Part shown: positions 1 through 15,352 of the stretch, piece after piece
How positions within the stretch are numbered: position 1 is the stretch's first letter
Layout: every line of letters starts with the position of its first letter
NCBI RefSeq assembly: GCF_002776525.5
Contig: NC_045435.1
Location: 123,391,647-123,455,646, forward strand
DNA from: Piliocolobus tephrosceles
Lineage: Eukaryota; Chordata; Mammalia; Primates; Cercopithecidae
Reading direction: 5' to 3'
DNA length: 64,000 bases
Notes under the pieces: generated by a model
The model's input: the letters and a program-made list of their open reading frames with translations, nothing else
What the model was told of the DNA's origin: nothing
Databases searched by the model: none
Translations under genes and position numbers: made by a program

Positions 1-1012
1 GGAAATCTAGTTTTCTCTCTTTCAATAGTATAGGCAGTGTTTAAAATCAACAACAGGCTGTTTCCATTTCATAAATCTTTTGCTAAACATGTGAAGCAAC
101 ATTCTGTAGACTATATAATTGCACAAATATGAAATTTTATAAACTTTCACTCTACAAAACAACTCCGTTTCTAATAACAACTTGATCTTGCCCATTCACC
201 TCAACCAAGTATTTTAACTATTAGATTCAGATCTAGGAATAGATGGGGACTTAGTTAAATTCAGCATTTTCTAGTTCATTGTTCTTATGTTCTTTCAACA
301 TTAACAGGTGTTGTGGCTTATATGTATTGTGGACATGATACAATATGCCACAGGGATTGTGGCAGATATGTATATTAAGTAGTGATTACTATATCTCTCC
401 TTTTAACATAAACAATCCATGGTGGTAAATCTGAAGAGTTAAATAATCTATCCCTATTGACTCAGCTTCCAACCACAGATATTGCTGTCACTACTGGTCT
501 CTGAGTCCCATACTTACCATTGATCACTCACTTTACCCATCAATTTCACATTCTCAGGTCTACAGCTTCTTCCTCTTTTGCTACTAACACTCCTGACAAG
601 CATCTAACTCTTAATTCTGAGTAGTATTTTATGCTTTATTTGGAATATTTATTTTTTTTTTATATTCTCACTACCTTGTAGAAGCAGAAAGAATATTTGA
701 AGGCATAATATGAATTTGGGTTTCTAATTTTCTGTCTTCATTACAATATTATGGTAACAATATTTGGTATGAGTAACTGGAAATTACCTCTTGCCAGAAA
801 CTTAAATCAATAATATGAAATAAATCTCCTCTCACACTTCCAGAATTATCTAGGGATTTGTATTAATCCTCTTTGGTTTGTTTCCTAAGAGGACGATAGG
901 CAGTAGGGACTTACACTAGTTCTCATTTCCCAGTCATATTAAATCACAGAATAGCTTCTTGGTTGGCCACTGTAGGATGAAACAAATGTTTATGCCATTA
1001 TTTATCTTTTTT
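1..1012. other. Anonymous AT-rich sequence
   Basis: No repeat family, RNA gene or coding region could be recognised. There is a T-run near 650-661. Both strands are rich in stop codons. Some of it may be very old repeat that cannot be identified by eye. Confidence 0.5.
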
Positions 1013-1334
<322 letters not shown>

Positions 1335-2342
1335 ATGTTATCTTTTTTTAAAATCTTATGTACTATGATATAAGGTTATGTGTCAGTGCACTCAAGCTTT
1401 GATCATAATATACTGGGTCAAATTTTAAAATTCTGAAGTGAATCTTCTCTTTCATAGTGTTGTGCTATGCAAATAAAAATGCCCTTGATTTAAATCTATA
1501 GTCCCTGTCATGCATTTTTAAAATAATCGCAAAATGTAATTAACTTCTTTTTGAGGAATTATACCTTTCCTCTCTCAAAGCAATAAGTGGTAATCTGATT
1601 TGATAGTCAACTGTGATGCAACAAAATTTATGTTCCATGAGAGGGCTCAGAAGATACACCATTCAGAAAGTCCACCAGAATTGTGTTGGTGAGATGGGTG
1701 ATAGTGTTGCTAGGAAGATTGGCAGTTTTCCTCTGCAGGTCCTGGCTGATGGTAGGTAAAACAATGAAGAGTTAGGCTTGTTAATATTGATGGAGTTGTC
1801 ACAGCTTCAAATTAATGAGTGTCAAGTGGTAATGCTTAATCATCAGAAGTCAAGATGTCATAATTACTATAACCAATGGACAGTCAAAAAAGCTTGATCC
1901 ACAGTAATTTGGGAAGGTGGTTAATAGAGCATGATGTTCTTAGGTAAAAAAGAGAAAAAGAAGCAACAGGTCGTGGGAAGATGGAAGAATAGGAAGTACA
2001 AGGAATCTGTTTAACCACATAGAAAGTAATTACACTGGCAGTTTGTCTGATATAACTATTTGGAACTATGCAGTCTATTGATGCTTTGCAACTTCTAGGG
2101 GAAGGTTTGGATAGAAAATTGTGGTTAATTCAGTCAATTTCAGCTCTTAGTTTACAGCACTCATTATCCTCCACACCTATACCCCATGCAAGTGACTGCA
2201 CACATGTTCCTGGAGCAGCTTGCATAGCTTGCAGGAGCCACCATGGGCAATAAGGACTCTGTTCACCCCAAATCAGGGATCTGTGTTCTGATCATTGACT
2301 CCTACCTCTCATTAAAGAGGTGTAGATATAGAGATGAGAAAC
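1335..2342. other. Anonymous sequence between Alu and MLT1
   Basis: No recognisable gene or repeat. The only open stretches are short, about 60 codons (for example 2068-2253), and have no recognisable motif or coding character. Confidence 0.45.
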
Positions 2343-3866
<1,524 letters not shown>

Positions 3867-4239
3867 TATATTAGTCCATTCTCACACTGCTTATAAAGAT
3901 ATACCTGAGACTGGGTAATTTATAAAGAAAAGAGGTTTAATTGACTCACAGTTCAGTATGGCTGGTGAGGGCTCAGAAAACTTACAATCATGGCAGAAAA
4001 GGAAGCAAGCATGTCCTTCGCATGGTGGCAGCAAGGAGAAATGCTGCTCAAAAGGGGAAAAAGTCCCTTATAAAACCATCAGGTCTAGTGAAAACTCACT
4101 CACTGTCATGAGAACAGCATAAGGGTAACTGCCCCCGTGATTAAATTACTTACCACTGGGTCCCTCTCATGATATGTAGTGATTATGGGAACTACAATTC
4201 AAGATTATATTTTAGTGGGGATACAACCAAAGCATATCA
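3867..4239 (-). mobile_element. THE1 LTR, left copy (antisense)
   Basis: This is the reverse complement of a THE1 LTR. It starts TATATTAGTCCATTCTCACA, contains CTGAGACTGGGTAATTTATA and GGGAACTACAATTCAAGA, and ends AAAGCATATCA. In element orientation this is the 3' LTR. The adjoining TAGAC (3862-3866) pairs with TAAAC (6422-6426), a 5-bp duplication with one mismatch. Confidence 0.92.
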
Positions 4240-6046
<1,807 letters not shown>

Positions 6047-6421
6047 TGTATTAGCCCATTCTCATGCTGCTAATAAAGACATACTCAAGACTGGGTAATT
6101 TAAAAGGAAAGAGATTTAATTGGCTCACAATTCAGCATGGCTGGGGAGGCCTCAGGAAAGTTACATTCATGGCAGAAGGGGAAGCAAACACACCCTTTTT
6201 CACATGGTGGCAGCAGGGAGAACTACCAAGCAAAAGGTGGAAAAGTACTTTGTAAAACCATCAGAACTCATGAGTAGTAACTCACATTCATGAGAACAGC
6301 ATGAGGCAAACTGCCGCATGATTAAAATACCCTCCCACTGGGATCCTCTCATGACACATGGAGATTATGGGAACTACAATTCAAGATGAGATTTTGGTGG
6401 GGACGCAGCCAAACCATATCA
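6047..6421 (-). mobile_element. THE1 LTR, right copy (antisense)
   Basis: The second THE1 LTR starts TGTATTAGCCCATTCTCATG and ends GCAGCCAAACCATATCA. It is clearly homologous to 3867-4239. In element orientation it is the 5' LTR, so the complete THE1 unit is 3867-6421 on the minus strand. Confidence 0.93.
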
Positions 6422-6433
6422 TAAACTGAGACA

Positions 6434-6914
6434 GCAGCCATTACTGAACACCCTCCTCCTACTTCCAGGACAATTGTAGAGCTGGAGACTTTCTTTCCCC
6501 TTTAATGTATCTCCTTTCCCCATGTTCTAAGCCATTATTGACTAGGACATTAAAATCAATTATGTATCTCAAGGAAATTAGAGAGTCACTGTGTATTCCC
6601 AGGGAAAGGTGCAGGCTCAAGAAAGACCTGAGAGGACCTTCAGTTTTCACCTCAGGATGAGCCTCGGGATGTAATCAGACCACAAGAAAAAAAAAAAAAA
6701 AAAAAAATCCCTGAGGAATGGGGAGAATCTGAATTTCAGAGTTACCACATTGTTAGATTCAATCATCCAATTTTAACAACAACAACAAAAATTACAAAGC
6801 AAGCTAAAACAAAAACAAAGGATGGTTATTCAAAGGAAAAAAATAAAATAAACCAATAGAAACTGTCTCAAAGAAACAGCAAATGGTGGACCTATTTTTA
6901 AAAAATCTAGAAGA
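6434..6914 (+). repeat. Probable old L1 5'-region fragment
   Basis: From about 6690 the sequence resembles the region upstream of ORF1 in old L1M elements: a passage around ATTCAATCATCCAATTTTAA and one ending ATAGAAACTGTCTCAAAGAA. An A-run interrupts 6688-6708. The stretch 6434-6687 is unrecognised. Assignment is from memory of the consensus and is tentative. Confidence 0.45.
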
Positions 6915-7015
6915 TTTTATCTTTAAATGGTATTTTGTGTATGCCTATGTAACAAAACTGTATGTTCTGCACATGTACCCCAGAATTTAAAGTATAATAG
7001 AAAAGAAAAAAGAAA
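6915..7015 (+). mobile_element. Short L1 3' end
   Basis: GCCTATGTAACAAAACTG, then GTTCTGCACATGTACCCCAG, then TTTAAAGTATAATAGAAAAG match the last bases of primate L1 3' UTRs ahead of an A-rich tail. Only about 80-100 bp are present, so it is a severely 5'-truncated copy. Confidence 0.75.
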
Positions 7016-7592
7016 AAAAATCTGTTGTTTAAAAGCAGTGATATGTTCTATCACAGTAGTGGAAGATATAAACCTGGGCTCCCCACAAATACTGCACCCA
7101 AAGTGAACCCCAGCAATCTCTACAAAAAAAGGGTATTTTAACATTTTAAAAATATATTGATTGGTAAATTATAGTTGGATATATTTATAGGGTAAGAAGT
7201 GAGTTTATCACCCTTTAATGCAATACTAAATCATTAAATCAAGCAAACTAACTTACCCATCACCTCAAATATTTGACATTTTTATTTGATGGTAACACTT
7301 GATATGTGTTGTCTTAGCAATATTGCAATGTATAGTACCCAACTACTATATCACTGTGGTTTTAATTTGATTCCCTTTAATGATTAGTAATGTTGAGCAT
7401 TACTGAATGTATCTGTTAATCATTTGTATACCTTTTGATATATGTCTATTTAGATAGTTTGTCCATTTCTTCATTGGATTATTTGTTTTTTTCTTCTGTA
7501 GAGTTGTTTAAGTTCCTTATGTATTTTGGATATTAATTCCTTATCAAATGTATGGCTTTCAAATATCTTCTTCCAGTCTGTATGTTATCTGT

Positions 7593-7996
7593 TGATACAG
7601 TTTGAATATTTGCCCTCTCCAAATCTCAGGTTAGAGGTGGCTTCTGCTGGGAAGTATTTGGGTTGTGGAGGCAGATGTCTCATGGACTGGCTTTGGTAAC
7701 CACCCCTTAGTAATGGGTGAGTTCTTCCTCAATTAGTTCACATGAGATCTGATTGTTTAAAAGTCTGGGACCTCCCTCTTTTTCTTTTCTCTTTCTTGCT
7801 TTGTCACTGTGTGACACACTTTCTCCTCCTTTGCCTTTCTCTATGATTGAAAGCTTCCTAAAGTCCTTACCAGAAGCAGATGGTGGTGATATGCTTCTTG
7901 TATAGCCTTCAGAACTGTGAGTCAAATAAACTTTTTTTATTCATAAATTACCTAGCCTCAGGTATGTCTTTATAGAAATAAAAATGGACTAATATA
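7593..7996 (+). mobile_element. MST-type MaLR solo LTR inserted in L1
   Basis: It starts TGATACAGTTTGAATATTTG and contains GAGTTCTTCCTCAATTAGTT, ACCAGAAGCAGATGGTGGTG and the polyadenylation signal AATAAA (7925-7930). It ends near ATGGACTAATATA. L1 ORF2 sequence resumes immediately on its right. Family (MSTA or related) is assigned by recall of the consensus. Confidence 0.8.
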
Positions 7997-8102
7997 TACT
8001 TCACTCTGTTAATAATTTCCTTTATTTTGGAGAATGTTTTTATTCTAATGTAATCCTATTTGTCTATTTTTGCTTTTGTTGCCTACACTGTTGAGCTCAA
8101 AG

Positions 8103-8104
<2 letters not shown>

Positions 8105-8152
<48 letters not shown>
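8105..8152. repeat. Poly(A) run inside antisense L1
   Basis: About 48 uninterrupted A residues separate two collinear parts of the same antisense L1. No element body adjoins the run, so local expansion is likelier than a retroposon tail. Confidence 0.85.
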
Positions 8153-8154
<2 letters not shown>

Positions 8155-8283
8155 ATTGCCCAGACAAAGTTCATATAGTTTTATTCCCTATGGTTTCCTC
8201 TAGTAGTTTTACAGTTTTAGGTTTTAGGTTTAAGTCTTTATGCTGATTGGCAGGATTGTTTTATAATAAAAATAATCAGCAAA

Positions 8284-8510
8284 TTAGGTATGGAAGAAAT
8301 GTACTTCAATGCAATAAAGGCCATAGAAAACAAACCAACAGCTTACATAATACCCACTGATGAAAAATTTGAATTTATTTGAGATCTGAAACAGAAGATG
8401 CCCGTTGTCACCATTTCTATTTAGCCTAGTATTATAAATCCTTGTTAGAGTAGTTAAGAGAAAGAAATTAAAAGTTTGCGAACATGAAAAGAACAAGTAA
8501 AGCTGTCACT
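8284..8510 (+). mobile_element. L1 ORF2 reverse-transcriptase fragment, sense
   Basis: The stretch from GGAAGAAATGTACTTCAATG to AAGTAAAGCTGTCACTG follows the segment of L1 ORF2 downstream of the RT active site. It is a short decayed fragment, orientated opposite to the neighbouring L1. Confidence 0.75.
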
Positions 8511-8557
8511 GCTTCTAAAGTGTGTCCTTTCAAGGTGTTATAGAATTTGGCTTGCTA

Positions 8558-8872
<315 letters not shown>

Positions 8873-9272
8873 NNNNNNNNNNNNNNNNNNNNNNNNNNNN
8901 NNNNNNNNNNNNNNNNNNNNNNNNNNNNNNNNNNNNNNNNNNNNNNNNNNNNNNNNNNNNNNNNNNNNNNNNNNNNNNNNNNNNNNNNNNNNNNNNNNNN
9001 NNNNNNNNNNNNNNNNNNNNNNNNNNNNNNNNNNNNNNNNNNNNNNNNNNNNNNNNNNNNNNNNNNNNNNNNNNNNNNNNNNNNNNNNNNNNNNNNNNNN
9101 NNNNNNNNNNNNNNNNNNNNNNNNNNNNNNNNNNNNNNNNNNNNNNNNNNNNNNNNNNNNNNNNNNNNNNNNNNNNNNNNNNNNNNNNNNNNNNNNNNNN
9201 NNNNNNNNNNNNNNNNNNNNNNNNNNNNNNNNNNNNNNNNNNNNNNNNNNNNNNNNNNNNNNNNNNNNNNNN
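8873..9272. other. Assembly gap, 400 N
   Basis: Exactly 400 unknown bases directly after an Alu A-tail. The round number suggests an estimated rather than measured size. Any apparent reading frame crossing it is meaningless. Confidence 1.
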
Positions 9273-9525
9273 TTGGTGTTAGTCGTGTTTTGTTTTGTTA
9301 AGTTTCTGGTAGAATTTAGCAGTGAAGCCATCAGGTTCTTGCCTTTTCTTTCATGAAAAACATTTTCACTGCTGTTTGAATCTCCTTGGTTATTATTGCT
9401 CTGTTGAGACTTTCCTTTTCTTCATTATTCAGTTTTGGTAGGTTGTATATATCCAGGAATTCATTTATTCCTGTAACTTACTCTATTTTTTGGCATATAA
9501 TTATTCATAATAGTCTCTTAATGGT
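9273..9525 (-). mobile_element. L1 ORF2 fragment, antisense
   Basis: GGTAGAATTTAGCAGTGAAG, CATCAGGTTCTTG and TTTTGGTAGGTTGTATATAT match the reverse strand of central L1 ORF2. It may belong with the antisense L1 at 7140-8255, but the gap prevents proof. Confidence 0.8.
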
Positions 9526-9944
9526 TGAGCATCTCTAATTGAAACATCTGAAATCCAAATTTAACAACTGACCTTCAGTGACAGGTTGAAGTCAAAAATG
9601 TATGTGCACTCACACAATTTCTTTCTTGTCCCTAAGGGAAAGAAAACCTTCCCAATCCCCTTCTCCTCTTCAGCTTTGATATATCTTTTCCATATACCCT
9701 CGGATTTTCCCCACACAAGCATAGCCACAAATACTAATAAAATATCAGTGTACAGGCTAGATGCAGCAATGGAAGGTTCCCCAAATGCCACACAAGGGAC
9801 CAAGACATACGTGCACTATTTGCTGTAGATTTTTGCTTATTCTCTGCTTTGTGATGTAAAGATATTGCTAAATATGTCAAAAAAGATCTGTTGATACCAC
9901 TATTAGTAACCATTAGAAGAAAAATGGGAAGTGTTTGTGTTTAT
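9526..9944. other. Possible 5' flank of Tigger element
   Basis: TTGAGCATCTCTAATTGAAA and TGAAATCCAAATTTAACAAC resemble ends of pogo/Tigger DNA transposons. The remainder is unrecognised. The match is too weak to place a terminal inverted repeat. Confidence 0.35.
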
Positions 9945-10801
9945 CTATAGCACAGAAAGTAAGACTGTTGGGAAGACTGAACAGTGATGTAAGTATGAAA
10001 CATCATACAAAAGGGTATAGTGTTGGGATGGCCACCATTGATGACTTGAAGAAAACAGAAAGATAAACTGTCAAATTTCTATTCTGAAATGATAAACAGG
10101 AGTTAGTGAAAATTTTAAAAAAATTGCATAAAGCTAAAAAATTCCCGATGTATTGAAAGAGCGAATCCATTTATGTTGCAGTGAACACATGCCACTTAAT
10201 CATATGCTGATCATGAAGCAAGCAAACAAACAAATAGCGGACTGACATTGAAGGGAACCATGAATATTCAACAGGCTAGTTGAAGAAATTTATGGGAACA
10301 CATGACATTACATCTTTAAAGTTTTGTGGCAACAAATAATCTACTATTTATGAAGCACCAGCAAATATCATTGATTAGTTTGCTAAGGTTAACATGATAA
10401 AAATCTGATACTAGAACAAATCAATAATACTGATGAAACATCACTCTTTTGATATTATTGCCCCAGAAATACACTAACTATGGATGACGAGATATCCCCT
10501 TAATATTAAGAATATTAAGAACAGAATATGCATGCTGAGATGTGCTAATGCAAAGCATGCCTAAGTGTAAATTTGCTGTGATAGGCAAAAGTTGGTATCC
10601 TCACTGTTTTCAATAAATAGATTTTTACCAGTCCATTATTATGACAAAATGGCGTGGAGCATTAGGAACGTCTTTCCTGACGGTTTTCACAAACATTTTG
10701 TACAAGCAGCTCATGCTTTCTTCAGGGAAGCCAGACTGGATGACAACTGCAAGATTTTTTTTATTCCTGGTCATCTGTTCTACTCATCCTCTGGCAAAAA
10801 A

Positions 10802-10832
<31 letters not shown>

Positions 10833-11160
10833 TAATGTTTATTCCATGTACTTTCTCTTGAATAAGAATACTTTAGCCATGTGACAAGGGTATCTTTAGA
10901 TTAACAAAGAGTATGTAAAAAGAACACTATGTATGAGCAGTACAGTAGCAGCAGTGAGCAGAGGTGCAGATATGGAAGATTTTTAAAAGGAGTTAGGATG
11001 AAGGGTGCTATCTATGCTATTGCAAGCATTTTGAACACAGTGACTAAAGACATACTTGTGAATGTCTGATATAACCTCTGCCTGTGACTATGTTCAGTGC
11101 TGATGATGAATGCATGGTGGTGACTTTGAGCGATTCCATATGTCAAGTGAGAAGAAAAAA
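9945..11160 (+). pseudogene. Tigger/pogo-type transposase pseudogene
   Basis: A decayed transposase of the CENP-B/Tigger class. Active versions cut and paste a DNA transposon using an N-terminal helix-turn-helix and a DDE catalytic core. Around 9945-10080 the frame gives a helix-turn-helix-like stretch with VGMATIDDLKK. At 10426-10455 the sequence encodes NTDETSLF, the part of the core containing the first catalytic Asp. At 10625-10800 one frame gives LPVHYYDKMAWSIRNVF followed by a WFHKHF-like segment. Past this point the second catalytic region is not recognisable, and a (TA)n run interrupts at 10802-10827. Stops and frameshifts are spread throughout, so this is a fossil. Assignment to Tigger rather than to a domesticated JRK-like gene rests on decay and repeat context. 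Confidence 0.8.
10802..10827. repeat. (TA)n microsatellite
   Basis: An uninterrupted TA dinucleotide run inside the Tigger transposase pseudogene, preceded by a short A-run. Confidence 0.9.
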
Positions 11161-11169
11161 AAAAGCACA

Positions 11170-12754
11170 ATGTCTGTCCTTTTTACATATGCAAAAATTA
11201 TACCTCCTGAGTCTGTCAGCAAATAGGAAGAAATGCATGTAGAAGAAGCCTAACATGCTCCAGGTAGGATGAACTTAAATAGACTAACACAGACATATTA
11301 CAATCAAATTTTCAAAAGACAAAAAAAGAATCATGAAAACAGTGAGAGAGAAGTGCTTGTCATATACAAGGGCTCTGCAATAAGATTTTCAGCAGATTTC
11401 TCATCAGAAACACTGGAGGGTTAAAGGCAGTAGGCTGACGTATGCAACTACTAAGAAAAAAAAAAAAAAAAACACCTCTGTCAAACAAGAATCCTATATG
11501 CAACAAAACTAAAGGGAAATTCAAGACATCCTCAATCAAAACCTGAGGGAATTCACTACCAGAAGACATGTCCTACGAGAAATTCTAAAGAAACTCCTGC
11601 TGGTTGAAACATGAAGCCATATGAAGAAATAATAGTTTCAGTAAACGTAAATACAGAGGCAATTATCAGAGCTAGTCTTAATGTAACAATGCTTTATAAC
11701 TGCACTTTTAAAATTTTCTACATAAGTTAAAACATTAATGGATTAAAACACAAGTATTCATTTATTTTTTGGACACACAAAGTATAAAGATGCAATTTTG
11801 TGACATCTATGACTGAAAATAGTAATTAATTAAAATTAAAGTTTTATAACTTTAGAAATTTAAGTGTGATGCTCATTATAGGCACAAAAAAATCTAGAGA
11901 CACTAAAAAGAAATGAAAAAGAGATTCAAACTGTCACTATAAAAAATCAACCAAAAACAAAAAAAAAAAGACACTAATACATTATACCAGAGATAAAAAA
12001 TAAACTACAAGGCATATAGAAAAAAATAACAAAATAGCAAGTAAATTCTTCTATATCACTCTCCAAGTGAAACACACGGATAGGTTAAGTAAATTATTGA
12101 AAGGATGCAGTTGTATCCTGCCTACAAGAGACTCACTTTAGATTCAAAGATATTCTAGATTGAAAGTGAAAGAATGGAAAAAGATATTCCAGGCAAATAG
12201 TAATCAAAAGAAAGGAGGAGTGAATACATTAATACTAGACAAAATAGACTTGAAGTCAAAACAGATGATAAGAGACAAAGAACACTATCTATTAATGAAA
12301 ATTTCAATACAGAAAGATGATATAACAATTATGAGCATTTATTTTACTAATAACATATCAGCAAACTACATTTTAAAAATTGACAGAATTGAAGGGAGAA
12401 ATAGTACTGCAATAATAATGAAAGACTTCAATACCCCATTCTTAATAGTGCATAGAACAACCAGGCAGAAGGAAATAAAGGACTCACACAACACAAAAGT
12501 CAAGTAGATCTAACAGATATATATCAGGACCCTCTACCAAACAGAAACAGAATGCATATCCTTCTCAAGTTTATATGGAATTTCTCCAGGATAGAGCATA
12601 TATTTGACCACAAATTATAGATCAATATATTTAAAAACATTGATGTCACACAAAATATCTTCTCAAAAAATTAGTTAAAGTTAGAAATCAATAAAAGAAG
12701 AAAAACTAGTAAGCTCACTAATTTGTGAAAATTAAATAAGTTATACAACCACTA
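11170..12754 (+). mobile_element. Old L1M element, first part (ORF1 end to ORF2 endonuclease)
   Basis: This is the left part of an old sense L1 reaching about 17740. 11170-11900 resembles the late ORF1 and inter-ORF region of old L1s, for example GCAGATTTCTCATCAGAAAC and GGGAATTCACTACCAG. ORF2 begins near 12120 with CTGCCTACAAGAGACTCACT. 12160-12507 keeps a 115-codon open stretch containing KDFNTPF, part of the endonuclease domain. The product would not be functional, as only a fraction of the domain is open. Confidence 0.85.
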
Positions 12755-13108
12755 CCTGATACCAAAACCTGGCAGAGATACAACAACAAAATAAAATTTT
12801 GGGCCAGTATCCCTGATGAACATCAATGCAAAAATCCTCAATAAAATACTGGCAAACTGAATCCAGCAGCACATCAAAAAGTTTATCCACCATGATCAAG
12901 TCGACTTCATCCCTGGGATGCAAGGCTACTTCAACATACACAAATGAGTAAATGTAATCCATCACATAAATTGAACTAATGACAAAAACTACATGATTAT
13001 ATCAATAGATGCAGAAAAGACCTTTGACAAAATTCAACAGCCCTTCATGCTAAAATCTCTCAATAAACTAGGTATTGACGGAACATATCTCAAGATATAC
13101 AACCACTA
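12742..13108 (+). mobile_element. L1 ORF2 fragment with 13-bp target duplication and no tail
   Basis: A 341-bp piece of younger L1 ORF2 (12755-13095) spans the region before and around the RT palm, with TGATCAAGTCGACTTCATCC and GCAGAAAAGACCTTTGACAA. It is flanked by TATACAACCACTA at 12742-12754 and 13096-13108. The old L1 continues on both sides. The fragment stops inside ORF2 at ACATATCTCAAGA, with no 3' UTR and no A-tail, which is unusual for an L1 retrotransposition product. Confidence 0.8.
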
Positions 13109-13535
13109 GATCAAATAAAATAACACACATGGAATTATAAATTACATAGAGAGTAACGAAAACGAAAACAAACATACCAAAACTTATAGAAGATGGTAAA
13201 AGTAGTGCTAAAAAGAACATTTGTAGCTACGAATGCTTACATTAAAAATAAGAAAAGTCTCAAATCATCAACCTAAGTTTACAACTTACAAAACTGGAAA
13301 AAGAAGCACAAACTATACACAAATCAGTCGGTGGAAGGAAATAGTAAAGATTAGGGCAGAAATAAAATAAAAATACTAGAGAAGATTAATTCAACCAAAA
13401 GTTGATTCTTCAAGAAGATAAAAAAATTGGCAAAAGTTTAGCTAGATGGACAAAGAAAAAAATCAAAAGGCTCAAATTATTAAATCACAAATGAAAGTGG
13501 GGGCATTACTAAAGAATCTACAGAAATTAAGAAAT
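13109..13535 (+). mobile_element. Old L1M element, second part
   Basis: The same old L1 resumes: GGAATTATAAATTACATAGA, AAAAAGAACATTTGTAGCTA, GGAAATAGTAAAGATTAGGG and TTCAACCAAAAGTTGATTCT, in ORF2 order. It ends CTACAGAAATTAAG at the insertion point of the L1PA-type copy. Confidence 0.75.
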
Positions 13536-15352
13536 CCTTCACCCACTTTTTGATGGTATTGTTTGTTTCTTGTAAATTTGTCTAACTTATTTGTAGATTC
13601 TGGATATTAGCCCTTTGTCAGATGGATAGATTGCAACAATTTTCTCCCATTTTGTAGGTTGCCTGTTCACTCTGATGACAGTTTATTTTGCTGTGCAGAA
13701 GCTCTTTAGTTTAATCAGATCTCATCTGCCAATTTTAGCTTTTGTTACCACTGCTTTTGGTGTTTTAGTCATGAATTATTTGACTATGCCTATGTCCATA
13801 ATGTTATTACTTAGGTTTTCTTCTAGGGTTTTTATGGTTTTAAGTCTTATGTTTAAGTCTTTAATCCATCTTCATTTAATTTTTGTATAAGGTGTAAGGA
13901 TGGGGTCCAGTTTCAGGTTTCTGAATATGGAAAGCCAGTTTTCCCAACACCATTTATTAAATAGGGAATCCTTTCCTCATTGTTTGTTTTTGTCAGATTT
14001 GTCAAAGGTCAGATGGTTGTAGATGTGTGGCATTATTTCTGAGGCCTATGTTCTGTTCCATTGGTCTATATATCTGTTTTGGTACCTGCACCGTGCTGTT
14101 TTGGTTACTGTAGCCTTGTAGTATTGTTTGAATTCAGGTCGTGTGATGTCTCCAGCTTTGTTCTTTTTGCTTAGGATTGTCTTGGCTATGTGGGTTCTTT
14201 TTGAGTTTCATATGAAATTTAAACTAGTTTTTTTCCAATTCTGTGAAGAAAGTCAATGGTAGTTTGATGGGGATAGCATTGAATCCATACATTACTTTGG
14301 GCAGTATGGTCATTTTCACAATATTGATTCTTCCCATCCCTGAGCATGGAATGTTTTTCCATTTGCTTGTGTCCTCTCTTATTTCCTTCGGCAGTGGTTT
14401 GTAGTTCTCCTTGCAGAGGTCCTTCACATCCCTTGTAAGTTGCATTCCTAAGTATTTTATTCTCTTTGTAGCAATTGTGAATGGGAGTTCACTCATGATT
14501 TGGCTCTCTGTTTGTCTATTATTGGTATATAGGAATGATACAAACACTTCTCAAGAGAAGACATTTATGCAGCCAAAATCATATTTTAAAAAAAGCTCAT
14601 AATCACTAGTCATTAAAGAAATGCAAATCAAAACAACAATGAGATACCAAATTCATGTCAGTTAGAATGACAATCATTAAGAAGTCAGGAAACAACAGAT
14701 CCTGGAGAGGATGTGGAGAAACAGGAATGCTTTTACATTGTTGGTGAGAGTGTAAATTAATTCAACCATTATGAAAAACAGTGAAGCGCTTCCTCAAAGA
14801 TCTGGAACCAGAAATACCATTTGACCCAACAATCCCATTACTGGGTATACACCCAAAGGATTATAAATCATCCTACTATGAAGACACATACACATATGCT
14901 TATTGCAGCACTATTCACAATAGCAAAGACTTGGAACCAACCCAAATGCCTATCAATGATAAACTGGATAAAGAAAATGTGGCACATATACACCATGGAA
15001 TACTATGCAGCCATAAAAATTATGTGTTCATGTCCTTTGCAGGGACATGGATGAAGATGGAAACCATCATTCTCAGCAAACTACACAGGAACAGAAAAAC
15101 AAACTGCAAGTTCTCACTCATAAGTGGGAGTTGAATAGTGAGAACACATGGACACAGGGAGTGGAGAATCACACACCGGGGCTTGTTTGGGGGTGAGGGA
15201 TTAAGGGAGAGATAGCATAAGGAGAAATACCTAATGTAGATGACAGGTTGATGGGTGCAGCAAACCGCCATGGCACATGTATATCTATGTAACCTGCATG
15301 TTCTGCACACGTATCCCAGAACTTAAAGTATAATAATAATAATAATAAAGAA
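13536..15352 (+). mobile_element. L1PA-type insertion with 5' inversion (twin priming)
   Basis: 13536 to about 14532 reads as antisense L1 ORF2. 14533-15352 reads as sense L1 running through the ORF2 C-terminus and 3' UTR to a tail with (AAT)n at 15331-15348. In L1 coordinates the inverted piece ends with the reverse of a CACCCACTTTTTGATGG segment, and the sense piece starts just beyond it, so the two join at one point. This is the structure expected of twin priming. The minus-strand frame 14224-14547 (107 codons) and the plus-strand frame 14781-15134 (117 codons) are L1 ORF2 remnants and not host genes. Confidence 0.9.

Larger units (their letters stand above)
7140..8255 (-). mobile_element. 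Old L1 (L1M-type), antisense, interrupted
   Basis: 7140-7340 resembles an L1MA/MB-type 3' UTR in reverse (ACCCATCACCTCAAATATTT). 7350-7592 and 7997-8255 read as reverse-strand 3' ORF2: TTAGTAATGTTGAGCATTAC, TTCCTTATGTATTTTGGATA, and CTATTTTTGCTTTTGTTGCC near 8064. The copy is split by an MST-type LTR at 7593-7996 and by an A-run of about 48 bases at 8105-8152. No reading frame survives. Confidence 0.8.

Noticed and set aside
14224..15134. Open frames of 107 and 117 codons
   Set aside because: They are pieces of L1 ORF2 in the two arms of the 5'-inverted L1 copy.
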